Positions 16,394 to 25,989 of a DNA stretch of 64,000 nt are shown piece by piece. Under the pieces are notes generated by a model. The model was not told where the DNA came from. It made no database searches and saw nothing but the letters and a program-made list of their open reading frames with translations. Numbering within the stretch: the first letter of the stretch is position 1; every line of letters starts with the position of its first letter. Location of the stretch: the NCBI GenBank assembly GCA_015039465.1, contig MU130378.1, positions 2,442,763 to 2,506,762 of the forward strand, given 5' to 3'. The stretch is from Phlegmacium glaucopus. Taxonomy: Eukaryota > Basidiomycota > Agaricomycetes > Agaricales > Cortinariaceae. The position numbers and the translations under genes are program-made.

Positions 16394-18454
16394 ATGGCCT
16401 TGAATAGCACCAGCGATGTCCTCGATGTCCTTCTCAAAGGGATACGCGACTCTTCCGAAAACAACCTCCTCCCTGCAGAAATCATTCATTTGACTTCTGC
16501 ATTTCTATCTACTAGGTCAGATTCGACCACAGTACGACCCAAGGCATATCTGGTCTTGTCTGCCTTTTGTCAAGGCGCTCGGGCTGCAAGAGGAAAAGAG
16601 TCTGATGCCACTAAGATCATCACGAAAACCTTTGGACAAGCAACACTGCAGTATCTCGGGGAGACTGATGAGACATCACTCTTAACTGGAATATCCTTTC
16701 TCACAGCGTTATTCCAAGTCGACTCACAGGCAGCATGTTCCATTTTCGCTGAAGATGGACTGGTGGAGAATCTGACGGATAGTATCGATTTGTCACCATC
16801 CGATGTTTTGAGTCAAAATCTCGCCCACCTTCTTGGACAAGCGTGCGGACATAAAAGTTGCAGGGCAATCATGTCCCCTCAAATTGTCCGCTGGTTGGAA
16901 TTCAAGTCTGGTCAAACTAGAGATCCCATTTTGCGAGGTGCTGCTGCTGTTGCACTTATCAAGATGTCTAGGGGTGCTGCGTCAGATGGACCAGAGAATG
17001 GCACGCCAGAAGTCAAAATTGAACGAAGCGATGGACTGGCATCGATGATGGTAGAGATCGTTATATCAGAACAAACTTCATCCGCGGTTGATGCTATCGA
17101 AGGACTAGGCTATCTCAGCATGGAGCCCACCGTGAAGGAACTTTTGTCCAAGGACAAAGTTTTCTTGAAAAAGCTTTTCGCCCTCGTCCCTTTCCAAAAG
17201 TCATCTTCGTCCACGGCGTCTAACGATTCTAATCCTACCCTTGTATATGGCGTCCTCGTGATAATTTGCAATTTAGTTGCTTATCGTCCACGTCTCAGCG
17301 AGGAACAAAAACAGGTGGAAAATTTGAAACGAATGACAAAGACTGGGAAAGGACGAGCAGTAGCTCCAGAAGCAGTATCTTCGCTCGAGAATGACGATCA
17401 TGTTAAAGCCCGTATTCATTCTGTCATGGAAGCTGGTGCCCTTTCGGTCTTTTCAGCTGCGGTTTCTTCCACTGCCTCTCTCGGGGTTAGGGTTAACGTT
17501 GGAAAGTCATTGCTGAGTATTGTTGAGGAGAGGGGAAACAGAGGAGAAGTTCTCCAGGCAGGAGGAGCGAAAGTTTTGCAAATTATCGTTAGGAAGGGAC
17601 TAGCATCAGCCGGTGGCACCTCAAACGATCATTCCAATGTTCTTGATCTGGAACCCATCCAAGCTCTGGCCAAGCTGGCCATTACCTCGTCGCCTGTGCA
17701 AGTATTTGGGCCAAACGTTGGAGCCATGTATGATGCCATTCGACCCTTCTCTATCCTGCTACAACATCCATCGTCAAACCTACTGCAACGATTCGAGGCC
17801 GTGATGGCTCTAACCAATTTGGCTTCACACAGCGCAGACATAGCATCGCGGATCGCCAGCGCAGAGGGACTTCTAAACAAGGTAGAACTCTTACTTCTTG
17901 AAGAACATACTCTCGTGCGAAGAGCCTCGATGGAGCTCATCTGCAATCTAATTGCTGGTTCTGACGTTACATTCGAGAGATATGGCGGTGAGGGAGAATC
18001 GCCCAATTCTACCTCCAAAATCCACATTCTTCTAGCCCTGTCTGACGTTGATGATCTGCCGACGAGGTTGGCAGCATCAGGAGCCCTAGCTACCTTGACC
18101 AGCGCGCCCAGTGTCTGTCGCGCACTCATAGAACTCCAATTTGAACGCCATCGTTTCTTACCCATAATGACGCAATTGATCGACCCGTCTGCCGTTCCTG
18201 CCATGGAACACCAGCAAGATCAGCCACTTCAAACGCATCCTGGCCTTGTCCACCGCGGAATTGTGTGCATCCGTAATGTTTTTCATAACATTAATGATGA
18301 TCGAACACGGGAAACGATTATGAAGGAAGCCAAAGAGGCAGGCTTATTAGAGGCTCTAGTTCAACTAGTCAAGCAGGATGGTATAGCTAAGGACCCAATT
18401 CTGCAGCAAGCAGCAGAAGCCCTGACCCTGCTGGCACCTGTAAATCGTTCGTAA
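16394..18454 (+). CDS. UCS-domain myosin chaperone (UNC-45 / She4 / Cro1)
   Basis: Intronless gene encoding 686 aa, an all-helical armadillo-type protein. Fungal UCS proteins bind myosin motor domains (including class I myosins), promote their folding and are needed for endocytosis and polar growth. Recognisable blocks are LTGISFLTALFQVDSQAACS, ENLTDSIDLSPSDVLSQNLA, HLLGQACGHKSCRAIMSP, LRGAAAVALIKMSRG, and in the C-terminal UCS part ALTNLASHS and RRASMELICNLIAGSD. The open frame extends eight codons upstream, but only from a TTG; the first ATG, at 16394 with A at -3 and G at +4, is chosen. There is no TPR domain, in keeping with fungal rather than animal UNC-45. The class I myosin gene, a likely client, begins at 25990; apart from the LINE only a disrupted gene lies between them. 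Confidence 0.9.
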   Translation: MALNSTSDVLDVLLKGIRDSSENNLLPAEIIHLTSAFLSTRSDSTTVRPKAYLVLSAFCQGARAARGKESDATKIITKTFGQATLQYLGETDETSLLTGISFLTALFQVDSQAACSIFAEDGLVENLTDSIDLSPSDVLSQNLAHLLGQACGHKSCRAIMSPQIVRWLEFKSGQTRDPILRGAAAVALIKMSRGAASDGPENGTPEVKIERSDGLASMMVEIVISEQTSSAVDAIEGLGYLSMEPTVKELLSKDKVFLKKLFALVPFQKSSSSTASNDSNPTLVYGVLVIICNLVAYRPRLSEEQKQVENLKRMTKTGKGRAVAPEAVSSLENDDHVKARIHSVMEAGALSVFSAAVSSTASLGVRVNVGKSLLSIVEERGNRGEVLQAGGAKVLQIIVRKGLASAGGTSNDHSNVLDLEPIQALAKLAITSSPVQVFGPNVGAMYDAIRPFSILLQHPSSNLLQRFEAVMALTNLASHSADIASRIASAEGLLNKVELLLLEEHTLVRRASMELICNLIAGSDVTFERYGGEGESPNSTSKIHILLALSDVDDLPTRLAASGALATLTSAPSVCRALIELQFERHRFLPIMTQLIDPSAVPAMEHQQDQPLQTHPGLVHRGIVCIRNVFHNINDDRTRETIMKEAKEAGLLEALVQLVKQDGIAKDPILQQAAEALTLLAPVNRS

Positions 18455-18829
18455 GTTTTTTGCTGCTTGTTTAGATTTAACATGCCTTGTCCTTCCCTAT
18501 AAATCATTGTTAAATGTTACAAGGGACTTATCATCCAGGGAACATTTTTACTACAGTTTTTGTTACATACAAAATTGCTTGCAATTATCTAGAACGAGAA
18601 CACAATTCACGGAACCAGCTCTTCCTCGCCCCATAGCCTATTGTTGCCAGGTGGTCTGAAGAAACGCGCTCTTCGATTTGGGACCACACCCATCTCGACC
18701 AGGTCGACCTCTATTGGATCAATAACGACCAGAGCAAAATTCATGAAAGCCTTATTCCAATTTTGAAGCAATTCGTTGTATTCCTCAGGGGGTAGATGTT
18801 GGTGCTCGCTTGGATCCTCGACACGCTCT

Positions 18830-18836
18830 GGCCAAT

Positions 18837-18840
<4 letters not shown>
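18830..18840. repeat. Target-site duplication, copy 1 (GGCCAATTCTT)
   Basis: The 11-bp GGCCAATTCTT is repeated at 25228-25238 on the other side of the LINE. A twelfth T could belong to either the duplication or the oligo(T) run. Confidence 0.92.

Positions 18841-18870
<30 letters not shown>
18839..18870 (-). repeat. Oligo(A) tail of the LINE (seen as T run)
   Basis: An uninterrupted run of 32 T on the plus strand, which is the 3' oligo(A) tail of the minus-strand LINE; the first two T overlap the target duplication. An unbroken tail suggests a recent insertion. Confidence 0.9.
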
Positions 18871-18871
<1 letters not shown>

Positions 18872-19303
18872 TGTCAAATTTATTGTGCGGGAAGACATAG
18901 TCCTCATGGTACACAGTACTTGCGTACAGGAAGTTGGCCAAGAGAGCATATCTAAGGGCGTGCTAAGTCAATACCTATCTAAGACTACAAGAGCCATAGA
19001 ATACCACACCCCCCCACTGACGGAGCAGCAGAGTAAAAGTGGGTCGGTGTATCCTCCACCGTCTTAGACTATGCTCCCCTGTTAAACTCCTGTGGAAAAT
19101 AAGATGAGATGCGTGTGGGGTGACTTGATGGGCAAAGGCGACAGGGTCCGCTAGGCGGATAATAGGAGTGTAAAGAGCGTCTCGAGGACAGCCAGGCTAA
19201 TAGAATAGAGGTTAGTGTAAAGGGGGGTGGTGAACAGGCAGGGAGTGGCTGGAGTGACGAGTGCCTTGGGTGGTTAGGGAACAAGGGCGGGTGGAGGAAG
19301 CGA

Positions 19304-22300
19304 TCAATTAGTATTGCGAGTGGGGTGAGGGGTTGGGGCGGCATTAGGGGCAGGGTTGCGGGCAGAGGTGGCTTGAGTTTTGAAGCGTTTGGTGGCGTGG
19401 ATGTATTTGAGCAGGGGTTTGGTGGCAGAGGGGTCTGAGAGTAGAAACAGGAGGGAGTCGGCATTGCGTCTGAGCTTGCGTAGGAGAAGGTGTCGTTCGT
19501 GTTGATAATGAGGGCAGCGGAGCAGGAAGTGTTGCACCGATTCGACGGTGAGGCCTTGACAGTGGGGGCAGGCAGGGGTTTCGGAGCGGCGTATACGGAA
19601 AAGGTGTTGGTTGAGTGGAGAGTGTCCAGTACGGAGTTGAGTGAGGATAGCAGATTGGCGACGGTCAAGTGGGTCGACGAGCTTGAGGAATTTATTTGAG
19701 GGTAGGGACTTGTCGAGGGATCGGATTAGGGGGTAGCGGGGTGAGGTCTTCCATCGTTTCTTCCAGGTCTTGCGGATGGTGGAAAGGTTGGCTTGTCGAG
19801 TGGCAGCTAAGCTGATAGGGAGGGGGGAATTGCGTAGATATACGGGTAGGAGGTTCTTGGGGCTTGAACGGCCTTGGGCAGCTTGTTTTGCCAGGGCGTC
19901 TGCACGTTCGTTGGGAGGGAATTTCTCGTGGCCTGGCGTCCAATGGATCTGGAGGTTAATGACATTGCGGGTGGGGGGGTTGGGAGGGAGGGCATTGGTG
20001 AGGCGGTGCTGGGTAGAGTGGAGCTGTTCAGCAGCATCATGTACCCGGTCGAGGAGATGATGGGCTGGGTGGGGTTGTTGGTTGTTGAGGGCACTAATAG
20101 AGGCTTGGTTGTCAGTGCCAATAACTGTATACTTACGTAGTTGAAAGCGTAGGGCATTTAGCAGGTGCAGAGCCAGTGTGAGCCCTACAATCTCGCCTTC
20201 GTAAACGGTGTGGTTGGAGAGAGAGCCGAGGTGGTATTGGAGGGATCGTTTCTCTATTTGGTTAATGTATAGGACAGCAGCGGCCCCCACACCATTTTCG
20301 AAACCAGAGCCGTCGCAGTAGACAGAGACCTGTGTCTTGTGGTGAATGTTAGCGGCTTTGAGTGCCTCGTCTCTGCTGTTGAGGGTGGTGGTGGTGAAGG
20401 AGGGGATGTAGTTGGGCCGTCGACGGGTAGCGGAGACCGTCTCTAACATGGATGGCTTGACATTAGTGGTGAAGAAAAGGTTATGAAGAGGTGTACGGTG
20501 CTTTTTGACGTAGCGTCTGGAGGCTTTTCGAGCTAGGGGGTGAAGAGGGTGGGAGGGTGGGAGTGCGGCGATTCTGGAAGCTGCCCGGAATAGGACCTTG
20601 TCGAAGAGGAGATCTATTGGGAGGAGGTTAGCATGGGCTTCCAAAACATCGCCCGCCGTAGAGCTGAGCGCTCCTGTAATGGTTCTGGCAACGCGTCGCT
20701 GAATAGCGGTTAGCTTTTTAGTAATGGCGATAGATCCTAGGCGTTTGAGCCCTGAGGGGCCGGGGTGGATCCCTGTAAACCAGACGTCAGCAGCATAAGT
20801 GAAAGTAGGGACAGACACGGTGTTATAAAGTTGTCGTATGCGTTTAGGGGGCATGCCCCCAGATGGTTTGGACAGGCGGGCAATTTGGAGTGACCACCAA
20901 GTTGCGGTTGCGACTACTTTCTGATGGTGACCTGTCCATCGAAGTTTAGGGTCGAGGAGTACTCCTAGGTACTTGTAGGTGTTAGTTGTATTGACGGTCT
21001 GTGTGGTTTGAGAGCCGTTGGGGTTGGTTCTAGTAAGTGTGAGATCGCCAGGGATGATATCGTGGTGTGATCGAGGGAAGTTCATGAGGGCTAGTTTGGT
21101 CAGTTCAAAGGGGGAATTGTGAGAGATGGACCAGTCGAAACTGCCATTAAGGCGTTCCATCATGTTACGGATAGTTTCATGCGCGTCAGTAAGGGTCTTG
21201 CCAACAGCTAAGAACATTGAATCGTCGACAAAACCTATGGAGGTCTCGTTCTTGTGGGATGCCGTACGGATCAATGGGGAGTTGTAGAAGGCGTAGAGGA
21301 TCATGGATAACGGGCAGCCTTGGGTAGTGCCATTGATGATTTCGATGAGTTCCGAGATGAAGTCGTCGAATTGAAGTCTTGTTTTCCTGCCTGTGAGCAT
21401 TTTCTCTATTAGCCGGATATAGCAGGCTGGGACTCTTAGGGCTCTCATATTGTGGATAAGCTGATCTTTAGCGGTGTTTGGGAAGGCCCCTTGGACGTCG
21501 AGGAAGAGGGCCACCGCTACTTTACCAGTGCGCCAGGCATCTTTGACCGTGTGGGTCAGCATATGAAGGGCGTCTGTTGTGTTGCGCCCTGAACGGCCCC
21601 CAAATTGGCCTGGGGGGAGCATGAGGTGTTTTTCCGCTAGATGTGACAGGTCAGCAGCGACTAGGGTAGATAACAACTTGCCAATAGTGTCTAGAAGGCC
21701 TATTGGGCGGTATGCTTTGGCGACATCGTAAGCGGGTTTACTTGGTTTGCGAAGGACTAGAGTGGTAGAGGTTAGCCAGCGCTCGTGGTAGACGTTCAGT
21801 TCAATGACAGCACGGAAGATGAAGAAGAGGTGATCTAGGAGGACGTCAATGGACTTAGTTAAGATTAGGTTAGGGATTCCGTCTGGGCCTGGTGCTTTAT
21901 GAGGCTTGAGGGAGTGAGCCGTTTCTTTGATGCGTCGTCGGGTGAAGTATTTGATACCGGGTAATGGGGCAGGGTAGTTGAAGTTGGGGGGCACTGAGGA
22001 GGTTGCTGGGGGCGGGGGGAAGAAGGAAGTTGAGAGGGCTTTGACCTTGTCAGAATTGGAGGAGGCGTTAGAGGAGGTACCGTTCGTTTGGACTTTAAGG
22101 GTAGGCACTCGTGCATTGGAGTAGTCTGAGGGATCGTTAGTCACATATTTGTTCGCCGTGTATACTTGGGATGGTGTAATGTTTTCCAGCCAATCTGACC
22201 AGTGGGCCCTGGTTGCTGCTTCCACTGCGTCTGCGAACTCCCTGCTGGCTTTCTTATGCTCGTCTTTGGATGGATGGTCAGCGATGTCGCGGAACTTGTA

Positions 22301-23317
22301 GGCTAAATTGCTGAGCCTGTTCTTCCTTTTCTTGAGGGCTGTGAGGTCAGCGTTCCACCATCGTTTGGAGAAGGGGCATGGCTTCTTCATCGGGGCGTGG
22401 AGAGTGATGACGTCCTGTATAACCGCGACCAGCTTGTCGACTTTGGAGTGAAACTCGGCTTCAGAGGTGATGAGGGTGGCGGGGGATTCGGCTTGAAGTT
22501 GGGTGCGTAGAGTGTTGTTGAAGTTGGTGAAGTCTATGTTGCGGAAATCAGGGGCCATGCAGGGGAGGGAGCGAGCAACTGGCATGTCGATGATTGTGAT
22601 GATTGGCAGGTGGTCGGCTAGAGCTGGGCGCATAGAAGGATTAGTATCGCAAGAAATAGTAAGATTGAGAGCATGGTGGGAGAGCCAGACATTGTCCGGA
22701 CGAGTCCAGTTGTGAGCCGCAGATTCGTAGGTAGGAATGCCTGGGGGGAGAATTTGTTCCATGTTGTGGGCTTGAACGAGCTCAAGGAGGGGAGCGATGT
22801 CGTCCTCCGTGGAGTTGAGGTGGCGGTTGTCTTCAGATTCCCATAGGGGATGGTGCCTGTTGAAGTCGCCGAGCCAGAGCATATGGTCTAGCGGCGTAGG
22901 GGGATTAGTAGCGAGGAAGTGAGTAAGCTCTGTTAGATTGTCGTTGTGATTGCAGTCGTTATAGATATTAAACAGTGATAGGTGGCCGTTGGGGCCGTGG
23001 AATCTAACAGCCGTGATGTCGGAGTTGGGTACATCTAATTGGGTGTAGGTGTCAGTAGAGATATTAGTATTGATCATAAGGATAGAGCGAGAGCGGGAAG
23101 CGTCATCAAAATAGTGATTAGAGGGGTATAATATGCGCCAGTAGGTTGAGCCCCTGGCGTTCTTGAACGTGTCTAGCCACGGCTCTTGGATGGCTATGAT
23201 GTCCCAGTCTTCGGGTGCGGCCGTGTTGAGGATGTACTGTTGAGCGGTTTTTGACTTGTGAGTGTTTTGTTGCCATATGCGAAGTCTGCTTGGTGATTTA
23301 GAGGTTCTTCTATTCAT
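19304..23317 (-). CDS. LINE ORF2: endonuclease - reverse transcriptase - RNase H
   Basis: Polyprotein of 1,337 aa that nicks target DNA and copies the element RNA at the nick. Residues 1 to about 240 form the EEP endonuclease (IAIQEPW, LGDFNRHH near 150, ADHLPI). The reverse transcriptase follows with GPDGIPN (about 477), RPIGLLDTIGKLL, LFLDVQGAFPN, GTTQGCPLSMILYAFY and the catalytic GFVDDSMF (about 695), then YKYLGVLLD. RNase H has VYCDGSG (about 1000), GTDNQAS and HWTPGHEKFPPNERAD (about 1125). A C-terminal CPHC...H...C finger (CPHCQGLTVESVQHFLLRCP, about 1254) is typical of Tad-like elements. I place the start at the ATG at 23317, whose ATGA overlaps the ORF1 stop; the open frame continues upstream to 23527 inside ORF1. 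All catalytic residues appear intact. Confidence 0.94.
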   Translation of the reverse strand: MNRRTSKSPSRLRIWQQNTHKSKTAQQYILNTAAPEDWDIIAIQEPWLDTFKNARGSTYWRILYPSNHYFDDASRSRSILMINTNISTDTYTQLDVPNSDITAVRFHGPNGHLSLFNIYNDCNHNDNLTELTHFLATNPPTPLDHMLWLGDFNRHHPLWESEDNRHLNSTEDDIAPLLELVQAHNMEQILPPGIPTYESAAHNWTRPDNVWLSHHALNLTISCDTNPSMRPALADHLPIITIIDMPVARSLPCMAPDFRNIDFTNFNNTLRTQLQAESPATLITSEAEFHSKVDKLVAVIQDVITLHAPMKKPCPFSKRWWNADLTALKKRKNRLSNLAYKFRDIADHPSKDEHKKASREFADAVEAATRAHWSDWLENITPSQVYTANKYVTNDPSDYSNARVPTLKVQTNGTSSNASSNSDKVKALSTSFFPPPPATSSVPPNFNYPAPLPGIKYFTRRRIKETAHSLKPHKAPGPDGIPNLILTKSIDVLLDHLFFIFRAVIELNVYHERWLTSTTLVLRKPSKPAYDVAKAYRPIGLLDTIGKLLSTLVAADLSHLAEKHLMLPPGQFGGRSGRNTTDALHMLTHTVKDAWRTGKVAVALFLDVQGAFPNTAKDQLIHNMRALRVPACYIRLIEKMLTGRKTRLQFDDFISELIEIINGTTQGCPLSMILYAFYNSPLIRTASHKNETSIGFVDDSMFLAVGKTLTDAHETIRNMMERLNGSFDWSISHNSPFELTKLALMNFPRSHHDIIPGDLTLTRTNPNGSQTTQTVNTTNTYKYLGVLLDPKLRWTGHHQKVVATATWWSLQIARLSKPSGGMPPKRIRQLYNTVSVPTFTYAADVWFTGIHPGPSGLKRLGSIAITKKLTAIQRRVARTITGALSSTAGDVLEAHANLLPIDLLFDKVLFRAASRIAALPPSHPLHPLARKASRRYVKKHRTPLHNLFFTTNVKPSMLETVSATRRRPNYIPSFTTTTLNSRDEALKAANIHHKTQVSVYCDGSGFENGVGAAAVLYINQIEKRSLQYHLGSLSNHTVYEGEIVGLTLALHLLNALRFQLRKYTVIGTDNQASISALNNQQPHPAHHLLDRVHDAAEQLHSTQHRLTNALPPNPPTRNVINLQIHWTPGHEKFPPNERADALAKQAAQGRSSPKNLLPVYLRNSPLPISLAATRQANLSTIRKTWKKRWKTSPRYPLIRSLDKSLPSNKFLKLVDPLDRRQSAILTQLRTGHSPLNQHLFRIRRSETPACPHCQGLTVESVQHFLLRCPHYQHERHLLLRKLRRNADSLLFLLSDPSATKPLLKYIHATKRFKTQATSARNPAPNAAPTPHPTRNTN

Positions 23318-25056
23318 TGGGGGGTAGGGGCTGGGGTTGGTGACTTGCGACGCTGGGACTGTGAGCCTGTGCGGCTTGGGACTAGGAATTGCTCTAGGTG
23401 GCCTTGGCGGCGAGGGGGGGGGGGACTGTGAGTTGCGTAGGGGTGGGGAGGCAAGGAGTGAGGCAGGCGCGGTCTGAGAGTAGGAGGGGAGATAGAGAGC
23501 TTGGGAGGGGCAGTGACCCAGGTCCAAGGCTCGCCTGTTGGGAAGTAGGGCATGTTGTTTTCAGGGTATTTGGCATCGAGGGCTGCACAACGCTTGGTAA
23601 AGGCTGGGCAGTTACGGGCGTAGCTGGGGTGGGACGAGTCAGGGCCGCAGGAGAGGCAGCACGGGTGATGGTTAGGGGGGCAATCCGGGGTGGTGTGGGT
23701 TTCGCTGGTACAGTGAGCGCACACTTCCTTGTTTTTGCATGCTGCGCGAATGTGGCCAAACATTTGACATTTGTTGCAGCGTAGCGGTTCCCGGAGGTCC
23801 TTTCGGACGGTGACGGCCTGCCCTTCTATAAAGACTTTTTCGCATAGCAGATGGTTAGCAGTTTCGGGAGAGGAACAAACTACCTTTAGAGAGGCTACTT
23901 TCTGGCTGGGAGATCGACGGTCTAAGCGTTTGAGCCAGGTAGCTGAGGAGATGGAGCCTGGTTGTAGGTTATTGCTGGATTCAAGGTCGGAGATACAGTT
24001 GGCATCGCTGGGGTCGAAATTACCAGTACATGGAACGAATTTGAAGATGAGGTTATAACCTTTGGCCTTAATGGTGGCGGAGGAACCTAGATGCAGGGGA
24101 AGAAAATCAGGGTGTTCAATGGTGTAGGCGCGGAGGCGACTGGCCGACTCAGGGGAGTCTAGGTCGAGGAGGAGAGCGCCACGTTCGAGGACCTGGATGC
24201 CCCTGATGGTGGTCTTTGATTGACTGTGGTCAGTTGTAGTGTCGAATATGAGCCTATCCTCGTCGAGCTCTGCAAGGCCTGTGTTCATGTTGTCGCGGAG
24301 TTTTTGAAGTCCCTTGGGGGAGAGGTCCGGAGGGGCAGTGGCGTCGCCAGCCTCTACTTGGACTAGGACTGTTCTGGCTGCGAGGATGAGACGCTGCTGG
24401 AGGCGGGTGTTGTCTGCAGTTGCAGCAGGGTTGTGGGATGATGGGGGGACAGTTGGCTGGGCCGGACGGAAGCTAGGGAGAGACGGCCATTGAGAGCTGG
24501 AGACGGGAGCTGCTAGGCTAGAAGTAGTTAGCTTCGAGGTGATGTCAGATAGACTGTCCGTAGTTTCCCGAGATAGACGGGTGACGTCCTTGAGTTCTAG
24601 AGTTGTGGTTGCTTGCTGGGTGGTGGTGGCCTCCAAGAAGGACTGGGTATTGAGGAGCGCTGTGGTGATGTTAGTCAATTCAGATGATATTTTACTTGCC
24701 ACCGCGGACGCGAGGGCAGATGAGATGGTGTCGGTGATGTCGTCTTCTAAGGTGAGGGCGACTGCGCGGACGGCATTGACTGCCTCCTGTGGCATTTTAG
24801 GTAATAAGGAGATAGTTAGAAGGATCTTGACCATTTTGGATCGATCATAGTCTTCTCCGGACAGGATCCAGCCCTTGGTTTCAAGCCATTTACGGGCATC
24901 AAGGGGGTTAGTAATGGGTCCTGAGTTACCGTTGATTAAAGTATTGATTTCGGACCGGGTGGCTAGGCCACGTTGAGAGGTGGGCGGGGTCCTGTCGTTT
25001 GTCGGGAAGGACGACAGGTTTTTGGCTGCCCTACCTTTGTCTTTGTCCCTATCCAT
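23314..25056 (-). CDS. LINE ORF1: Gag-like nucleic-acid-binding protein
   Basis: Protein of 580 aa expected to package the element RNA. The N-terminal third is polar with a helical, Ser/Thr-rich stretch likely to form a coiled coil (residues about 100-200, SALASAVASKISSELTNITT). Residues about 425-485 carry zinc-knuckle motifs: RCNKCQMFGHIRAAC, VCAHCTSETHTTPDC and CCLSCGPDSSHPSYARNC. The C-terminus is rich in Pro, Ser and basic residues and ends PTPAPTPQ. Its TGA (23314-23316) overlaps the ATG of ORF2 as ATGA. The upstream frame is the host-gene fusion described for the disrupted PNPOx-like gene. Confidence 0.9.
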   Translation of the reverse strand: MDRDKDKGRAAKNLSSFPTNDRTPPTSQRGLATRSEINTLINGNSGPITNPLDARKWLETKGWILSGEDYDRSKMVKILLTISLLPKMPQEAVNAVRAVALTLEDDITDTISSALASAVASKISSELTNITTALLNTQSFLEATTTQQATTTLELKDVTRLSRETTDSLSDITSKLTTSSLAAPVSSSQWPSLPSFRPAQPTVPPSSHNPAATADNTRLQQRLILAARTVLVQVEAGDATAPPDLSPKGLQKLRDNMNTGLAELDEDRLIFDTTTDHSQSKTTIRGIQVLERGALLLDLDSPESASRLRAYTIEHPDFLPLHLGSSATIKAKGYNLIFKFVPCTGNFDPSDANCISDLESSNNLQPGSISSATWLKRLDRRSPSQKVASLKVVCSSPETANHLLCEKVFIEGQAVTVRKDLREPLRCNKCQMFGHIRAACKNKEVCAHCTSETHTTPDCPPNHHPCCLSCGPDSSHPSYARNCPAFTKRCAALDAKYPENNMPYFPTGEPWTWVTAPPKLSISPPTLRPRLPHSLPPHPYATHSPPPPRRQGHLEQFLVPSRTGSQSQRRKSPTPAPTPQ

Positions 25057-25227
25057 AGGGATAAAGTATGTGGATAGAATGATGTGAGTAGACTGAGAGG
25101 GTTGGCAGGTGAGCTGGTAGATGAAGAGGCGGAGAGAGGCAGAGAAATTATGAGGAAGGATACGTTTAGTGGCAACTTGGTCCAGGACCCCGGGAGAGGT
25201 GATGGAGGTAAGAGGTTAAGACGCGTC

Positions 25228-25238
25228 GGCCAATTCTT
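25228..25238. repeat. Target-site duplication, copy 2 (GGCCAATTCTT)
   Basis: Perfect match of 18830-18840; marks the 5' end of the LINE at 25227 and shows the 5' end is not truncated relative to the leader plus ORF1. Confidence 0.92.
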
Positions 25239-25989
25239 TGCTTCCTTTTGCCCGCCCTTCAGCCGACTTCCGGGCACAGGCCGACACCAACTAGCTCTCA
25301 TGTGTGCGCTCATGTTTTTGAACATTTGTAGACGTTGAGATTCCCAATCTTCATCTTTAAAAAGGGCGAGCCCAGTACCATCCCGTGAACAGGAAAGTGC
25401 GCGTTCGAAGTGAGAATGAAGTGGATGGGCTGGGCTGGGCACAAGATAAACATTGGCAGCAATGCGGAACTGTTGCTGCGTCCCCTCGATCCACCATGCA
25501 AGCTCGGCGGCGGGATTTTCCCCTGTAATCTGTGCGACCTTTGGCGTCCGGATGTCGGTTGAGCTCAAGAGAAGAGGAAGAGAAGGGTCGCTTTGCTTAA
25601 CGAGGAACTTGCGAAAGATAAGAGAGCGAACGTGGGGTGTAGGGATGTTATCAATCGTGGCAAGTTGGAAAACTGACCCAACGATAATGCTCTTTGTACC
25701 TGTAACGATGAGAGAAATGCGCACCTCTTTGTTTGCTGAACTCCTCAACGGCCTTGTCGAGTGTATTTTTCCAACGCGGTGATATCATCGTCGGAGTCAG
25801 ACTTGGCGTCTATTAGTTTTGTCAATGACTGTCATACTAGTATCACAAGTGCATTGTTCAAACATTACTTGTATGATCTGAATTGCCGCAGTTACAGATC
25901 GATTGTCATCTGTTTATCAGGTCTGCTTTAGCAGTTGTTACATAAGCGCATACTCTCTACACATTCCAATTTCCAAGTAGTCAAGCAAG

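Larger units (their letters stand above)
18841..25227 (-). mobile_element. Full-length non-LTR retrotransposon (Tad/I-type LINE with RNase H)
   Basis: About 6.4 kb element on the minus strand: 5' leader 25227-25057 (171 bp), ORF1 25056-23314, ORF2 23317-19304, 3' untranslated region 19303-18871, oligo(A) tail. It is bounded by the 11-bp duplication GGCCAATTCTT. ORF1 has CCHC knuckles; ORF2 has apurinic-type endonuclease, reverse transcriptase, RNase H and a C-terminal CCHC motif, the layout of the fungal Tad1 clade. No stop or frameshift interrupts either ORF, so it may still be able to move. It sits in sense orientation within an exon of the PNPOx-like gene. Confidence 0.93.
18607..25788 (-). 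pseudogene. PNPOx-like FMN-binding (Alr4036-type) gene disrupted by a LINE
   Basis: Two halves of one gene flank the retroelement. The 5' half (25788 to 25228) starts MISPRWKNTLDKAVEE and, after one intron, reads VFQLATIDNIPTPHVRS, STDIRTPKVAQITGEN, AELAWWIEGTQQQFRI, MSAHMRASWCRP and ends KEAKNWP. The 3' half (18840 to 18607) resumes at KNWPERVEDPSEHQ and continues FALVVIDPIEVDLVEMGVVP, NRRARFFRP and ends WGEEELVP with TGA at 18607-18609. These blocks match the pyridoxamine-5-phosphate-oxidase-like, Alr4036-type FMN-binding family of fungi. Reading frame is preserved across the target duplication, so the gene looks otherwise undamaged. In the present allele the 5' half reads on into the LINE and stops at 24963 after about 90 foreign residues, losing the C-terminal strands. 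Function would be flavin-dependent oxidation, substrate unknown. Confidence 0.9.

Noticed and set aside
19069..19668. Separate genes within the LINE in other frames
   Set aside because: Proline-rich frames opposite or offset to ORF1 and ORF2 are shadows of the strongly biased base composition.
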